Origin: Bog-473 sp963717455 | Lineage (GTDB): Bacteria; Actinomycetota; Acidimicrobiia; Acidimicrobiales; RAAP-2 | Assembly (NCBI GenBank): GCA_963717455.1 | Contig: OY970336.1 | Location: forward strand, 1,612,001 to 1,676,000 | DNA: 64,000 nt | Direction of reading: 5' to 3' | In this document: positions 17,419 to 25,798 of the stretch, piece after piece | Layout: each line of letters starts with the position of its first letter | How positions within the stretch are numbered: position 1 is the first letter of the stretch | Translations under genes and position numbers: made by a program | Notes under the pieces: model-generated | The model's database searches: none | Told to the model about the DNA's origin: nothing | Seen by the model: only the letters and a program-made list of their open reading frames with translations

Positions 17419-17805
17419 GCGAGAGCGCTGGTATCGAAAACTCGGGCTCCGCTCGCGCATGGCCGATTCACCGGGTTTCTCGAAGCGTTTGAGGCATTTC
17501 GCGGCCGCAAGAGCCCACGGCATAGCCAGCCATCGCGGACGCTGATGCAAACTGCCTGTGGAACGCCCTCACCGACTATCGAGCGACGTCGTCGAGCTGC
17601 AGTACAACGAGCTTCGAGATCGAGTCTGCGAGTCAGCGCTCCGTCGCTTTGCCGAACGGGGTTCGACCCCGTCCACGGTGCTCGCCCGCTGCGCCGGCTC
17701 GTCCAACGTGAGGCTGAGCGGTCTTCCAAACGGAACCCATTCCACGTGCACATGCCGTTTCGTCCTGCGGCGCGTTGTCAACAATGAGGTCGCCGAGCAG
17801 ACTCG
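17419..17805. other. Intergenic stretch, nothing recognised
   Basis: Short open frames on both strands are mutually exclusive and show no family resemblance. No tRNA, hairpin with T-tract or repeat was seen. It separates the PASTA-like lipoprotein from the convergent YceI gene. Confidence 0.5.
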
Positions 17806-18324
17806 TTAGGTGTCGCGGTTGCCGTTCAGCTCGACGCGGACGCTGATCTCGGGATAGACGCGCACCATCAACATGCTTGGAGGCTTCATACCGAATTCGC
17901 GGATATCGAAGACATACTCTCCGGTCAGCGAGACACCTTCTTCGTGTACGGCGATCTGCATCTCGTGTTCAAAGGTCCTTGTCTTACCGTGAAACGAGAT
18001 GTCTCCTGTGATGATGTACCGAGGATGAGGTCCGCTGGCAGAGATGTTCGTCACACGACCGACGATGGTGGGGTATCGCCGAGCATCCATGCGTCGGCGT
18101 AGCTCGTGGTCGTAGAGCTGGTTACCGGAGGTGAGTCGCTCCACGGCGAGCTCCAACTCGCCCGACACCGGGAGTTCGAGGTCGAGCGATCCATCGTCAC
18201 GAGTGGAGCTCTCGAACCAACCTGTGATCCCACGGGTCTCGGTGTTTATCGGATGCAAGCTCGAGCGCCCGCTCACCCATATGCACGAGCGCATCGAATC
18301 CAAGGTGTAACGAGTGAGCCCCAT
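17806..18324 (-). CDS. YceI-family lipocalin-like protein
   Basis: A 172-residue YceI domain. Hallmarks are the early Tyr/Ser strand TRYTLDSMRS, GITGWFESSTRDDG, and the C-terminal pair GDISFHGKTRTFEHE and FDIREFGMKPPSMLM. YceI proteins bind polyisoprenoid or amphipathic ligands. No signal peptide is seen, so it is probably cytoplasmic. ATG 18324 is preceded by GGAAGAGAAGG and gives exactly the family length. It is divergent from the AhpD-like gene with 81 bp between. Confidence 0.8.
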   Translation of the reverse strand: MGLTRYTLDSMRSCIWVSGRSSLHPINTETRGITGWFESSTRDDGSLDLELPVSGELELAVERLTSGNQLYDHELRRRMDARRYPTIVGRVTNISASGPHPRYIITGDISFHGKTRTFEHEMQIAVHEEGVSLTGEYVFDIREFGMKPPSMLMVRVYPEISVRVELNGNRDT

Positions 18325-18405
18325 GCCTTCTCTTCCGATCCCCGGGGGTGCTCCGCCGCCCGGATCCACTGCACGCGAACCCGCATACTGGCATAAACTC
18401 CGGTC

Positions 18406-18885
18406 GTGGCCCGTCTTGAAATGCCCTCCGGGGACGGGGGCGATGCCGTGCAGATCTGGTCGCTCCAGCCCGAGTTGGGTGAGGCGGCCATCCGGCTCGT
18501 CGATGCCGCCTACAACAAGAGCATCCTCCCTGTGCGAGTGCGCGAAGCCGCACGGATGAGGATCGCGCAACTCAACGACTGTACGGTCTGTCTAGCCTTC
18601 CGGGCTCAGAAGGTCAGGGAGCAGGGAGTCAGTGAAGATTTCTACTGCGCAGTCGGGACTGATGGTGAGGGGGAACTGTCAGCACAAGAGCGATTGGCCG
18701 TGGAGTACGCCGAGCGCTTCGCCGTCGACCACACCAGCATCGACGATGCATTCATGGATCAGATGCGCGGCTCGTTCACCGACCCCGAGATCTTCGATCT
18801 CACCATCTGCGTCTCAGCGTTTCTGGGGCTGGGCCGGACGTTGCGGGTCCTCGGCATCGCCGAGACGTCGTTGACCGACGTCTAG
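18406..18885 (+). CDS. AhpD/carboxymuconolactone-decarboxylase-family protein
   Basis: A 159-residue all-helical CMD-like protein. The redox-active pair is in IAQLNDCTVCLAFR (CxxC, about residues 58-61), preceded by the family helix LPVRVREAARMR. Such proteins act as alkylhydroperoxidase-like thiol reductants, or as decarboxylases when the CxxC is lost; here the CxxC is kept. It is divergent from YceI, and its 3' end overlaps that of the crotonase gene by 4 bp on the opposite strand. GTG start. Confidence 0.8.
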   Translation: MARLEMPSGDGGDAVQIWSLQPELGEAAIRLVDAAYNKSILPVRVREAARMRIAQLNDCTVCLAFRAQKVREQGVSEDFYCAVGTDGEGELSAQERLAVEYAERFAVDHTSIDDAFMDQMRGSFTDPEIFDLTICVSAFLGLGRTLRVLGIAETSLTDV

Positions 18886-19730
18886 CTGTGGTCCGGGTTG
18901 CGGCGCGGCGGATCGAACGCCGCGTCACGCTCTCGCACCGCCTGGCGGAGTCCGACCTCGTTGATCCGCTCGGAAAACGCCCGCGCCTCGGGGGCGCGGT
19001 GGCCGACGACGTCATTGAGGGCCGCAAACCGCTGTAGCTGAGTGCGGCCCATCAGCTCCAGGCCCATGTTCACCACCCGCTTGTTGGCCACCAGCAGGTC
19101 CCGTCCGATCAGCGCCATGCGTTGCGCCAGCCCGAGCACGACGCCGTCGAGAGCGTCGGCCGGTGCCGTGGCGACCACCAGGCCGAGATCACGCGCCTGC
19201 ATGCCCGAAATGGTGTCGCCGGTCAGGAGCAGCCGCTTCGTCCACTGGGGGCCGAGGTTGTACAGCCACATGTTGGTGGGCGGGACGCCCATGGAGCGGA
19301 CCGGGGGGAAGCCGATGCGCGCGTCGTCAGCCGCCACGACCAGGTCGCAGTGCAGCGCGAGGTCCGTACCGCCGGCCAGGCAGTTGCCCTGCACCTGGGC
19401 GATGACCGGGATGGCGCAGTCCCAGACCCGTTCCCACCCGCTCGCCAGGGCCAGCATGGCGGTCAGGTCGCCTTCAATCGTCTCGTGGGGCGCGAAGTCA
19501 CCCGGGTCCGTGTCCTCTGCGATGAACCCGTAGCCCGACGAGAAGGATCGCCCGGTGCTGCGGATGATGACGACACTGGCTCGGGTATCCGCCTCGGCAT
19601 CGGTGACGGCCTCCAGGATCTCCCGGATGCAGCGTGGCGTCAGCGGATTGTGGTGCTCGGGGCGGTTGAGCGTCAGGCGCCGCACGCGCCCGATCACTTC
19701 GACCGTCAAGGTGGTGGAGCTCGCCGTCAC
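18882..19730 (-). CDS. Enoyl-CoA hydratase/isomerase (crotonase) family protein
   Basis: A 282-residue crotonase-fold protein with LTLNRPEHHNPLTP at the N-terminus and the oxyanion-hole region GNCLAGGTDLALHCDLVVAADDARIGF. The two glutamates used by classical hydratases are not at the expected places: the GGCE-type Glu is Asp (GGTD), and the second (usually in a PE pair) is replaced within PPVRSMG. It may therefore be an isomerase, hydrolase or lyase-type member. The GTG start overlaps the stop of the acyl-CoA ligase (GTGA), so it is the last gene of a three-gene minus-strand operon. Confidence 0.8.
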   Translation of the reverse strand: MTASSTTLTVEVIGRVRRLTLNRPEHHNPLTPRCIREILEAVTDAEADTRASVVIIRSTGRSFSSGYGFIAEDTDPGDFAPHETIEGDLTAMLALASGWERVWDCAIPVIAQVQGNCLAGGTDLALHCDLVVAADDARIGFPPVRSMGVPPTNMWLYNLGPQWTKRLLLTGDTISGMQARDLGLVVATAPADALDGVVLGLAQRMALIGRDLLVANKRVVNMGLELMGRTQLQRFAALNDVVGHRAPEARAFSERINEVGLRQAVRERDAAFDPPRRNPDHS

Positions 19731-21208
19731 GATGGGCTCCTCGTTTGGTCACCGGGCACGAGTTCGGACTTGAGCACCTTGCCGCTCTCGTTGCGCGGGA
19801 GGGCGTCGACCACCGTAATGCGACGGGGCACCTTGTAGTCGGCCAGATGCGTCAGGAGGAACGAGCGGAGCTCGTTGTCGGAAGCGGGTTGACGCAGCAC
19901 CACCCAGGCCGCGACGTCCTCGCCGAGGATCGGGTGCGGCACGCCCACCACGGCGGCCTCCGCCACGGAGGGGTGTTCGAAGAGGGCCGCCTCCACCTCG
20001 CCGGGCACGACGTTGTGGCCGCCGCGGATGATCATCTCCTTCTCCCGCCCGACGATCCAGAGGTGGCCGTCGTCGTCGAGGTAGCCCAGGTCCCCGCTGC
20101 GCAGCCAACCGCCGACCCAGGTGCGCCCAGTCCCCTCGGGATCTCCGAGGTACTCCCGCGGGCGCTGCGTGCCGGCGATCGTCACCTGACCCACCTGGCC
20201 CGCCGGGATGGTGTTGCCGCCGCCGTCGACGATCCGGATCTCGACGCCCGGGAGGGGCAGCCCGACGGACCCGAGGTGCTTCCCGCCGTCTCCAATCGGC
20301 GTCGCCGTCACGGCGCCGAATTCGGTCATCCCGTAGCCGGACAGGACCTGTCCATTGGGCAGTCCGGCGCCGAAGCGGCGCAGGGTGGCGCCGGCAATGG
20401 GCGCGCTGCCGACGTTGACGACCGCGAGGCTCGAGAGGTCCGCCGTCTCGAAGCCTGGGGCACCCACGATGAGCTCCACCATCGCCGGCACGAGAAACGC
20501 GGCCACGGGGCGGTCTCGTTCGACCGCCGCCAGCCAGCGGTCCGGGTCGAAGCGGGGAAGGAACCATCCGCTGAGCCCGCCGCGCAGGGGCCCGCAGACG
20601 AGGAGAGAACCGCTCGTGGTGGCGAACGGCGAGGAGGTGAGGAACCCGAGCCCCAGCCAGGCCGCCGGGACGCGATCGATGGTCGAGAGCCCGCCGTGCC
20701 GAACGATGACGCCCTTCGGCTCGCCGGTCGTTCCCGAGGTGTACATGACGTCGGCGACGTCGTGGGGGGAGAGGGGCAGCTCCACGTCTGTGTCGTCGGG
20801 GGAGAGGAGCTCGTCCCATTCGGCTCGCGTGCTCACGAGGGTCGGGACCACGGACCTGAGCTCGTCGTGCACATCGCCGCACAGCGCGACGGCCGCCTGC
20901 GCATGCCGCAGGATCCGGGCCAGCTCGGCCGGGCCGAGCCTGCTCAAGAGCGGCACAGCCACAGCGCCGGCCTTGTGGATCGCCATGTACGACACGAGCC
21001 ACTCGAGAGGGTGGTCGCCGCCAATGAGGAGGCCGACCCTGTCACCACGCCGGAGCCCCTGCGCGACGAGGCCCCGGGCGAGCCCGTTGGATTGGTGGTG
21101 CCACCCCTGGAGGGTGATCTCGGAGCCGTCGGCGAGGTTGCGCCATGCCACGTCGTCGGGGAACGCCCTGGCGAGGTGGGCCAGCACCTGTGTCTGGAGC
21201 AGCGTCAC
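19727..21208 (-). CDS. AMP-forming acyl-CoA synthetase/ligase
   Basis: About 493 residues of the ANL superfamily. A3 motif YTSGTTGEPKGV, A5-type SGYGMTEFG, A7 SGDLGYLDDDG, A8 hinge VGREKEMIIRGGHNVVP and the C-terminal catalytic Lys region LPRNESGKVLKSEL are all present. It activates a carboxylic acid to its CoA thioester. GTG 21208 (VTLLQTQVLAHL) was chosen because it begins the conserved N-terminus and avoids overlap with the upstream gene ending at 21222; the longer frame to 21301 adds unsupported residues. Co-transcribed with the crotonase and the phosphotriesterase-like gene. Confidence 0.88.
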   Translation of the reverse strand: MTLLQTQVLAHLARAFPDDVAWRNLADGSEITLQGWHHQSNGLARGLVAQGLRRGDRVGLLIGGDHPLEWLVSYMAIHKAGAVAVPLLSRLGPAELARILRHAQAAVALCGDVHDELRSVVPTLVSTRAEWDELLSPDDTDVELPLSPHDVADVMYTSGTTGEPKGVIVRHGGLSTIDRVPAAWLGLGFLTSSPFATTSGSLLVCGPLRGGLSGWFLPRFDPDRWLAAVERDRPVAAFLVPAMVELIVGAPGFETADLSSLAVVNVGSAPIAGATLRRFGAGLPNGQVLSGYGMTEFGAVTATPIGDGGKHLGSVGLPLPGVEIRIVDGGGNTIPAGQVGQVTIAGTQRPREYLGDPEGTGRTWVGGWLRSGDLGYLDDDGHLWIVGREKEMIIRGGHNVVPGEVEAALFEHPSVAEAAVVGVPHPILGEDVAAWVVLRQPASDNELRSFLLTHLADYKVPRRITVVDALPRNESGKVLKSELVPGDQTRSPS

Positions 21209-21221
21209 GCCGGGAGCGCCA

Positions 21222-22199
21222 TCAGTACGGTGCTCCCCCCTCGAGGATGGCGCGCGGATTGTCCACCAGCATCGTGGCGATGTCACCGTCACTGATGCCA
21301 CGCTCGCGCATTGCGGGGAGCACCTGCTCGGAGATGTAGGTCCAGCGCCACGTGTGCGACGCGTCCATCACCGAGCGCGGGAACCAGTCCACGAAGCACA
21401 TGGCGTCGTGCGAGAGGACGATCCGCTCGGCGTACCCCCGCTCGCAGAGCCGCGCCACGGCATCCACGCGTTCCTCGAGGGTGATCCCGGGCAGGCCGAA
21501 ATGGTCGAAGCCGAGATACGAGCCGTTGTCGATGAGGCTCAGGTGGTAGTCCGTGTTCACCGTCCCGCCGCTGTGGCCGATGACGACGCGGGTGAGGTCC
21601 ACGCCCTCCTCCCTGAAGACGCGCTGCTGCTCGAGCCCCCACGGCTCGGGCGGCGTCGGCGTGTGCGTGGTGATCGACACCCCGGTCGCCCGGTGGGCAT
21701 GCGCCACGGCACGGAGGACACGTTCCACGCCCGGCGTGATGCCGGGGCGGTCCGACGCGCACTTGAGGATGCCGGCCCGCACCCCGGTGTCGCCGATCCC
21801 GTGCCGGATCTCGCGCTCGAAGAGGTCCACCATGGGCTCGGGTCCGCCCAGGATGGTGCCCGGCCCGCGGAAGTGGAAGTACATCGGCACCTCGTTGTAC
21901 GTGTAGACGCCGGTTGCCACGACGACGTTGAAGTCGGGGACCTGCTCGGCGATCGCCGCGACACGGGGGATGTACCGCCCCAGCCCCACCACCGTGAGGT
22001 CCACCAGGGTGTCGATTCCGTGCGCCTTCAGCTCCCGCAGCTTGGCCACGGCACGTGCCTGCTCGGCGGCTTCGTCCCATTCCTCTGCGGTCTTCTCGAT
22101 CTCGGGGCTCAGCACGAAGATGTGCTCGTGCATGAGGGTCCGTCCGAGGAGGCGGCCCTCCACCGGCCCTCGCACCGTGTTGACCTGGGACATCGTCAC
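21222..22199 (-). CDS. Phosphotriesterase-family amidohydrolase
   Basis: A 325-residue TIM-barrel metalloenzyme. HEH (LMHEHIF) supplies the first metal site, the carboxylated bridging Lys lies in GILKCASD, and later ligands are in TTHTPT, IGHSGG and LSHDAMCF. The family includes phosphotriesterases, lactonases and promiscuous esterases. It is first in the operon with an acyl-CoA ligase and a crotonase, so lactone ring opening before CoA activation is plausible (inference). The 12-bp gap to the ligase indicates co-transcription. Confidence 0.85.
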   Translation of the reverse strand: MTMSQVNTVRGPVEGRLLGRTLMHEHIFVLSPEIEKTAEEWDEAAEQARAVAKLRELKAHGIDTLVDLTVVGLGRYIPRVAAIAEQVPDFNVVVATGVYTYNEVPMYFHFRGPGTILGGPEPMVDLFEREIRHGIGDTGVRAGILKCASDRPGITPGVERVLRAVAHAHRATGVSITTHTPTPPEPWGLEQQRVFREEGVDLTRVVIGHSGGTVNTDYHLSLIDNGSYLGFDHFGLPGITLEERVDAVARLCERGYAERIVLSHDAMCFVDWFPRSVMDASHTWRWTYISEQVLPAMRERGISDGDIATMLVDNPRAILEGGAPY

Positions 22200-22372
22200 C
22201 CCCTGCCGCTTCCCGTCGTCGGGCCGGCGCGGGCGATCGTAGTGGTAGCCGCGGATTCTCGGCGGGGCCGGCGGGGAACAATGTCACAGCACACCCACAG
22301 CGGGCGCTGCGAGGAGATCGAAGCCCAGATGCTGGGATGCACCCGTCCCCCCGAGCAGAGGTACTCCTTCTC

Positions 22373-22714
22373 ATGACAACCCTTGGTCAGCCGCACACAC
22401 CCGAGAGCAGGGACAAGGCTCGCGCCCGGTTGCGCACCCTCACCCGCGGGGCGGTCCTCGCCGCTACCGGCGCCACCGTGGCCATCGGGATCGTCGTGTC
22501 CCACGACCACGCAGGGAACGCATCGGGCAGCGCGCGGTCGGGGTCGTCTGGGTCCGGCTCGACCAGCACCAACATCGCAGGCGGCGGCTCTTCGTCGGGC
22601 AACACCCGAACCATCGGCAACAGCGGCAACACCGGCAACACAGGCAGCTCGTCGTCGGCTCCTTCAGTCAGCCAGTCGACGCCTGCCGTGACATCGGGGG
22701 GCTCCTCGGCGTGA
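22373..22714 (+). CDS. Small membrane-anchored Ser/Gly/Asn-rich protein
   Basis: About 113 residues. The cytoplasmic N-terminus is basic (SRDKARARLRTLTRG), followed by one transmembrane helix (AVLAATGATVAIGIVV) and then an exported low-complexity tail of Ser, Gly, Asn and Thr. It is the first gene of a five-gene redox operon, and its stop overlaps the apbE start (GTGA). In related actinobacterial operons this position is often held by an FMN-binding-domain protein flavinylated by ApbE. Here no FMN_bind domain is visible. ATG 22373 was preferred over 22337 because it begins the basic region. Confidence 0.6.
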   Translation: MTTLGQPHTPESRDKARARLRTLTRGAVLAATGATVAIGIVVSHDHAGNASGSARSGSSGSGSTSTNIAGGGSSSGNTRTIGNSGNTGNTGSSSSAPSVSQSTPAVTSGGSSA

Positions 22715-23661
22715 CGTGCACGTCGCGCACCAGTGAGCCCGTGCTGACGACCCGCTCGTTCCGGGCCATCGGCACCACGGCCACCGTCGTGGTGCAGGAA
22801 CCCGGGGCCGCGGACGCCGCCGAGCGCATCCTTGCCGACGAGCTCGAGTCCATCGACCTCGCCTGCAGCCGCTTCCGCGACGACTCCGAGCTCCAGATGC
22901 TGCACGCCAACGCCGGAAGGCCCGTTCAGGTGGGCCCGCTCCTCTTCGAGGCCCTCACCGTGGCCCTCTTTGCGGCCGAACGCACCGGGGGTGCCGTCGA
23001 CCCGACGATCGGCAACGCCATCGCCGCGCTCGGCTACGACGCCGACCTCGAGGTGGTGCAGGCGCGGCCGCCCGCTCCGCCTCGCGCCCTCGGGCCCGTC
23101 GCCGGCTACCTGCACGTGCAGCTGCATCCGGCCACCCGGGCCGTGCGCATCCCCCGCGGTGTCCGTCTCGACCTGGGCTCGACGGCCAAGGCGCTGGCGG
23201 CCGACCGGGCGGCCTCCCGCATCGCCCACGAAATCGACAGTGGCGCGCTCGTGAGCCTCGGCGGCGACGTCGCCGTCGCCGGCACGGCACCGGCCGGCGG
23301 CTGGGCCGTCGGCATCGCCCGGGAGTCGTCGACGCCGGCAGGGCTGGTCGACCAGGTGGTCGCCATCACCCACGGTGGCCTGGCCAGCTCGGCCACCTCG
23401 GTCAGGGCGTGGTCGCTGCGCGACCGGCAGGTCCGCCACATCGTCGACCCCCGGACCGGCGACTGCGTGGCGCCGTTCTGGGCGCTCGTCTCCGCCACCG
23501 GCACCAGCTGCGTGCAGGCCAACATCGTGACGACTGCCGCCGTCGTGTGGGGGGAGCAGGCCCTCGGCAAGCTCGCAGGCTTCGAGCAGTCCCTGCGGCT
23601 CGTCCGCCACGACGGGGAGGTGTTCTCGGTGAACGGGTGGCCCCTGGAGCCGGCGCCATGA
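22711..23661 (+). CDS. apbE: FAD:protein FMN transferase (ApbE)
   Basis: A 316-residue ApbE protein. Motifs in order are AIGTTATV, DLACSRFRDDSEL, TGGAVDPTIGNA, LDLGSTAKALAADRAA, SLGGDVAV and HIVDPRTG, followed by the metal-site region ATGTSCVQANIVTTAA. ApbE covalently attaches FMN to a Thr/Ser of a partner protein using FAD and Mg2+. No export signal is seen, which is unusual for ApbE acting on extracytoplasmic targets. It is translationally coupled on both sides (GTGA upstream, ATGA downstream). The acceptor is not obvious in this operon. Confidence 0.9.
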   Translation: MTCTSRTSEPVLTTRSFRAIGTTATVVVQEPGAADAAERILADELESIDLACSRFRDDSELQMLHANAGRPVQVGPLLFEALTVALFAAERTGGAVDPTIGNAIAALGYDADLEVVQARPPAPPRALGPVAGYLHVQLHPATRAVRIPRGVRLDLGSTAKALAADRAASRIAHEIDSGALVSLGGDVAVAGTAPAGGWAVGIARESSTPAGLVDQVVAITHGGLASSATSVRAWSLRDRQVRHIVDPRTGDCVAPFWALVSATGTSCVQANIVTTAAVVWGEQALGKLAGFEQSLRLVRHDGEVFSVNGWPLEPAP

Positions 23662-24281
23662 GCTCGACCTCTCTGTGGTACGCCACTCGGGCCAGCGGGA
23701 TCATGGCCCTGGTCCTGTTCACCCTCACCATGGTGCTGGGCCTCACGACCACGACCCGAGCCCGCGCCCGCCGCTGGCCTGGGTTCGCCCAGCAGGAGAT
23801 GCATCGCCGCATCTCCATGATCGCCGTGGTGTTCCTCGGGATCCACGTGATGACCAGCGTCCTCGACACGTACGTCAACATCAGCTGGGCCGCCGTCGTG
23901 GTCCCGTTCACGTCGAGCTATGGACGGTTCTGGGTCGGCGTCGGGGCCGTCGCGCTCGACCTGATGCTCGCCGTCTTCGTGACCAGCCTGCTGCGGGCGC
24001 GGATGCGCCCGGGCACCTGGCGCGCCGTCCATTGGCTCGCCTACCTGAGCTGGCCGGTGGCCCTCGCCCACACCTTCGGCATGGGCACCGACTCTCGCGA
24101 GAGCTGGGTGATCGTGCTGAGCGTGGCGTGTGTTGCCTCTGTCGCCGCTGCGCTGGTGTGGCGGCTGCGGGTGGCCTCCCGCCAGGTCTCCGCCCGGACG
24201 GCTCAGGCGTCGGTCGCCGGAGTGCCGCCGAAGCACCTCGCGCCGAGCGGCCGGGGCCGAGTGGAGGGACACCGTGCATAG
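23658..24281 (+). CDS. Ferric-reductase-like transmembrane cytochrome
   Basis: A 207-residue membrane protein of the ferric-reductase-like transmembrane (PF01794-type) group with about six helices. Candidate heme ligands are the histidines in EMHRRISM, LGIHVMT, RAVHWLAYLSW and ALAHTFGMG. It would move electrons across the membrane through b-type hemes. The ATG overlaps the apbE stop, and the next gene's GTG lies inside its last codons, so stoichiometric co-expression is expected. It lacks the cytosolic FAD/NAD domain of full ferric reductases; the NuoF-like partner downstream could supply electrons. Confidence 0.8.
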   Translation: MSSTSLWYATRASGIMALVLFTLTMVLGLTTTTRARARRWPGFAQQEMHRRISMIAVVFLGIHVMTSVLDTYVNISWAAVVVPFTSSYGRFWVGVGAVALDLMLAVFVTSLLRARMRPGTWRAVHWLAYLSWPVALAHTFGMGTDSRESWVIVLSVACVASVAAALVWRLRVASRQVSARTAQASVAGVPPKHLAPSGRGRVEGHRA

Positions 24282-25557
24282 CGCGAGCGAGACCATCCCG
24301 ACCACCGGTCGCTACCGCGTCCTGGGCCACCCCACCGACCTGGCCGGCCACGTGGCGACGCTCGGGCCCGTCCCGTTGCCTTCCCGCGGGGCCCATGGTT
24401 GGCGCGAGGCGTTCGTCTCCGTCCTCGAGGCTTCGGGGCTGGCGGGCCGCGGCGGTGCCGGGTTCCCCGCTGCGATCAAGCTCGCAGTGGCGCACGCCGC
24501 CGGCGGGGGAGGCACCATCCTCGTCAACGCGATGGAGGGCGAGCCGGCCAGCGACAAAGACAAGCTCCTCCTGTTGCAGTCGCCCCACCTGGTGCTCGAC
24601 GGCGCCCAGCTCATGGCTGCTGCTACTGGCGCCCACCGGGTCACGGTGTGCGTGCCCGAGGGCCGCGAGCACGTCGCCGCCGCTGTCTCGAAGGCGATGG
24701 CCGAGCGTGCCACGGACGGCTGCGCGCGGGTCACCGAGGTCCTGATGCGACCGCCCGACCGCTTCGTGGCCGGCGAGGAGTCGGCGTTGGTCCGCTGGGC
24801 CGACTCGGGCCGGTCTCTCCCGTTCTTCCGGCCCGACAAGGGGACGGCCCTCCGAATCGGCCGCCGCGGGGCGCTCGTGCACAACGCGGAGACGCTGGCC
24901 CACGTCGCGATGATCGCCCGCACGGGGCCCGACGCTTTCCGTGCCCATGGCCTGGTCGAGGACCCCGGCACATCCCTCATCACCATCTCGGGCGCGGTGG
25001 CGCACCCGGGCGTGGTGGAGGCCGATCGCGGGACACCGCTGATCGACCTGGCTAACCGGGCCACGCCGACTGGACCGCCCCAGGCCCTCCTGGTGGGCGG
25101 TTATGGCGGCTCCTGGGTTGGCCCGGCGCATTTCACGACGCCGTACGCGTCGTTGTCGCTCCGAGCCATCGGGGCGACGGCGGGCGTCGGCATCGTGATC
25201 GTCCTTGGCCAGGACGCCTGCGGGCTCATGGAGTCGGCGCGCATCGCCCACTACATGGCGGGCCAGAGCATGGGCCAGTGCGGGCCGTGCGTCTACGGGT
25301 TGCCGGCCATCGCCGACGACCTGACGCGGCTCGCCCGAGGACACGTCGACCCGGGGCTCATGGCCAGGTTGGAGCGCAGACTGAGGGAGGTCGACGGCCG
25401 CGGGGCCTGCCGGCACCCGGACGGCGCCGTCAACCTCGTGCGCAGCGCGCTCAACGTCTTCACAGCCGACGTCAGCTCGCACCTCCACGGTGCGCCGTGT
25501 GCGCACTGGAACCGCCCCTCGCAGCTCCGCTTCCCCCAGCCGGCCAAGGTGGCGTGA
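24274..25557 (+). CDS. NuoF-like (complex I 51-kDa) flavo-iron-sulfur oxidoreductase
   Basis: About 427 residues. The NuoF signature glycine loop GRGGAGFPAAIK is followed by NAMEGEPASDKDK, FVAGEESALVRW and an SLBB-like stretch (ISGAVAHPGVVEADRG). The C-terminal cluster-binding region has GQCGPCVYG with a further Cys in GRGACRHP. Together these indicate FMN and NAD(P)H binding plus a [4Fe-4S] cluster. GTG 24274 is preceded by GGAGGG and overlaps the cytochrome gene by 8 bp. There is no NuoE or NuoG here, so it works outside complex I, probably feeding the ferredoxin and the membrane cytochrome. Confidence 0.85.
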   Translation: MHSASETIPTTGRYRVLGHPTDLAGHVATLGPVPLPSRGAHGWREAFVSVLEASGLAGRGGAGFPAAIKLAVAHAAGGGGTILVNAMEGEPASDKDKLLLLQSPHLVLDGAQLMAAATGAHRVTVCVPEGREHVAAAVSKAMAERATDGCARVTEVLMRPPDRFVAGEESALVRWADSGRSLPFFRPDKGTALRIGRRGALVHNAETLAHVAMIARTGPDAFRAHGLVEDPGTSLITISGAVAHPGVVEADRGTPLIDLANRATPTGPPQALLVGGYGGSWVGPAHFTTPYASLSLRAIGATAGVGIVIVLGQDACGLMESARIAHYMAGQSMGQCGPCVYGLPAIADDLTRLARGHVDPGLMARLERRLREVDGRGACRHPDGAVNLVRSALNVFTADVSSHLHGAPCAHWNRPSQLRFPQPAKVA

Positions 25558-25559
25558 CG

Positions 25560-25769
25560 ATGCTCCGCATCCTCGTTGACCCCGTCGCCTGTAACGCGTA
25601 CGGCTACTGCGCCGAGCTGTTGCCCGAGGCCATCACGCTCGACGAGTGGGGCTATCCCATTGTCGACGGCAAGCCGCTGCCCCCCGAGCTCGTCGACGCG
25701 GCAAGGCGGGCCGCCCGGGACTGCCCCCGCCGCGCCATCACGCTGCGGGAGCGCAAGGGCGGTCACTGA
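25560..25769 (+). CDS. Small ferredoxin ([3Fe-4S] type)
   Basis: A 69-residue ferredoxin with cysteines in ACNAYGYCAELLP and DCPRRAI. That three-Cys C-x5-C...CP pattern is typical of actinobacterial [3Fe-4S] ferredoxins that partner P450s and oxidoreductases. It ends the redox operon. ATG 25560 follows the upstream stop by two bases; GTG 25554 (overlapping GTGA) is an equally coupled alternative. A P450 gene lies 5 kb away at 30750-32045, but no direct link is shown. Confidence 0.85.
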   Translation: MLRILVDPVACNAYGYCAELLPEAITLDEWGYPIVDGKPLPPELVDAARRAARDCPRRAITLRERKGGH

Positions 25770-25798
25770 CCACCACCCTTGGGGCCATCATTGGGGCC

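Noticed and set aside
17545..17809. Small overlapping frames between the PASTA lipoprotein and YceI
   Set aside because: Mutually exclusive frames with no ribosome site, motif or compositional support.
19745..22376. Long plus-strand frames opposite the ligase and phosphotriesterase genes
   Set aside because: The minus-strand genes show full family motifs; the plus-strand products are compositionally biased and without motifs.
23908..25506. 532-residue minus-strand frame over the cytochrome/NuoF genes
   Set aside because: It lies opposite clearly motif-bearing, overlapping operon genes; no ribosome site or similarity.
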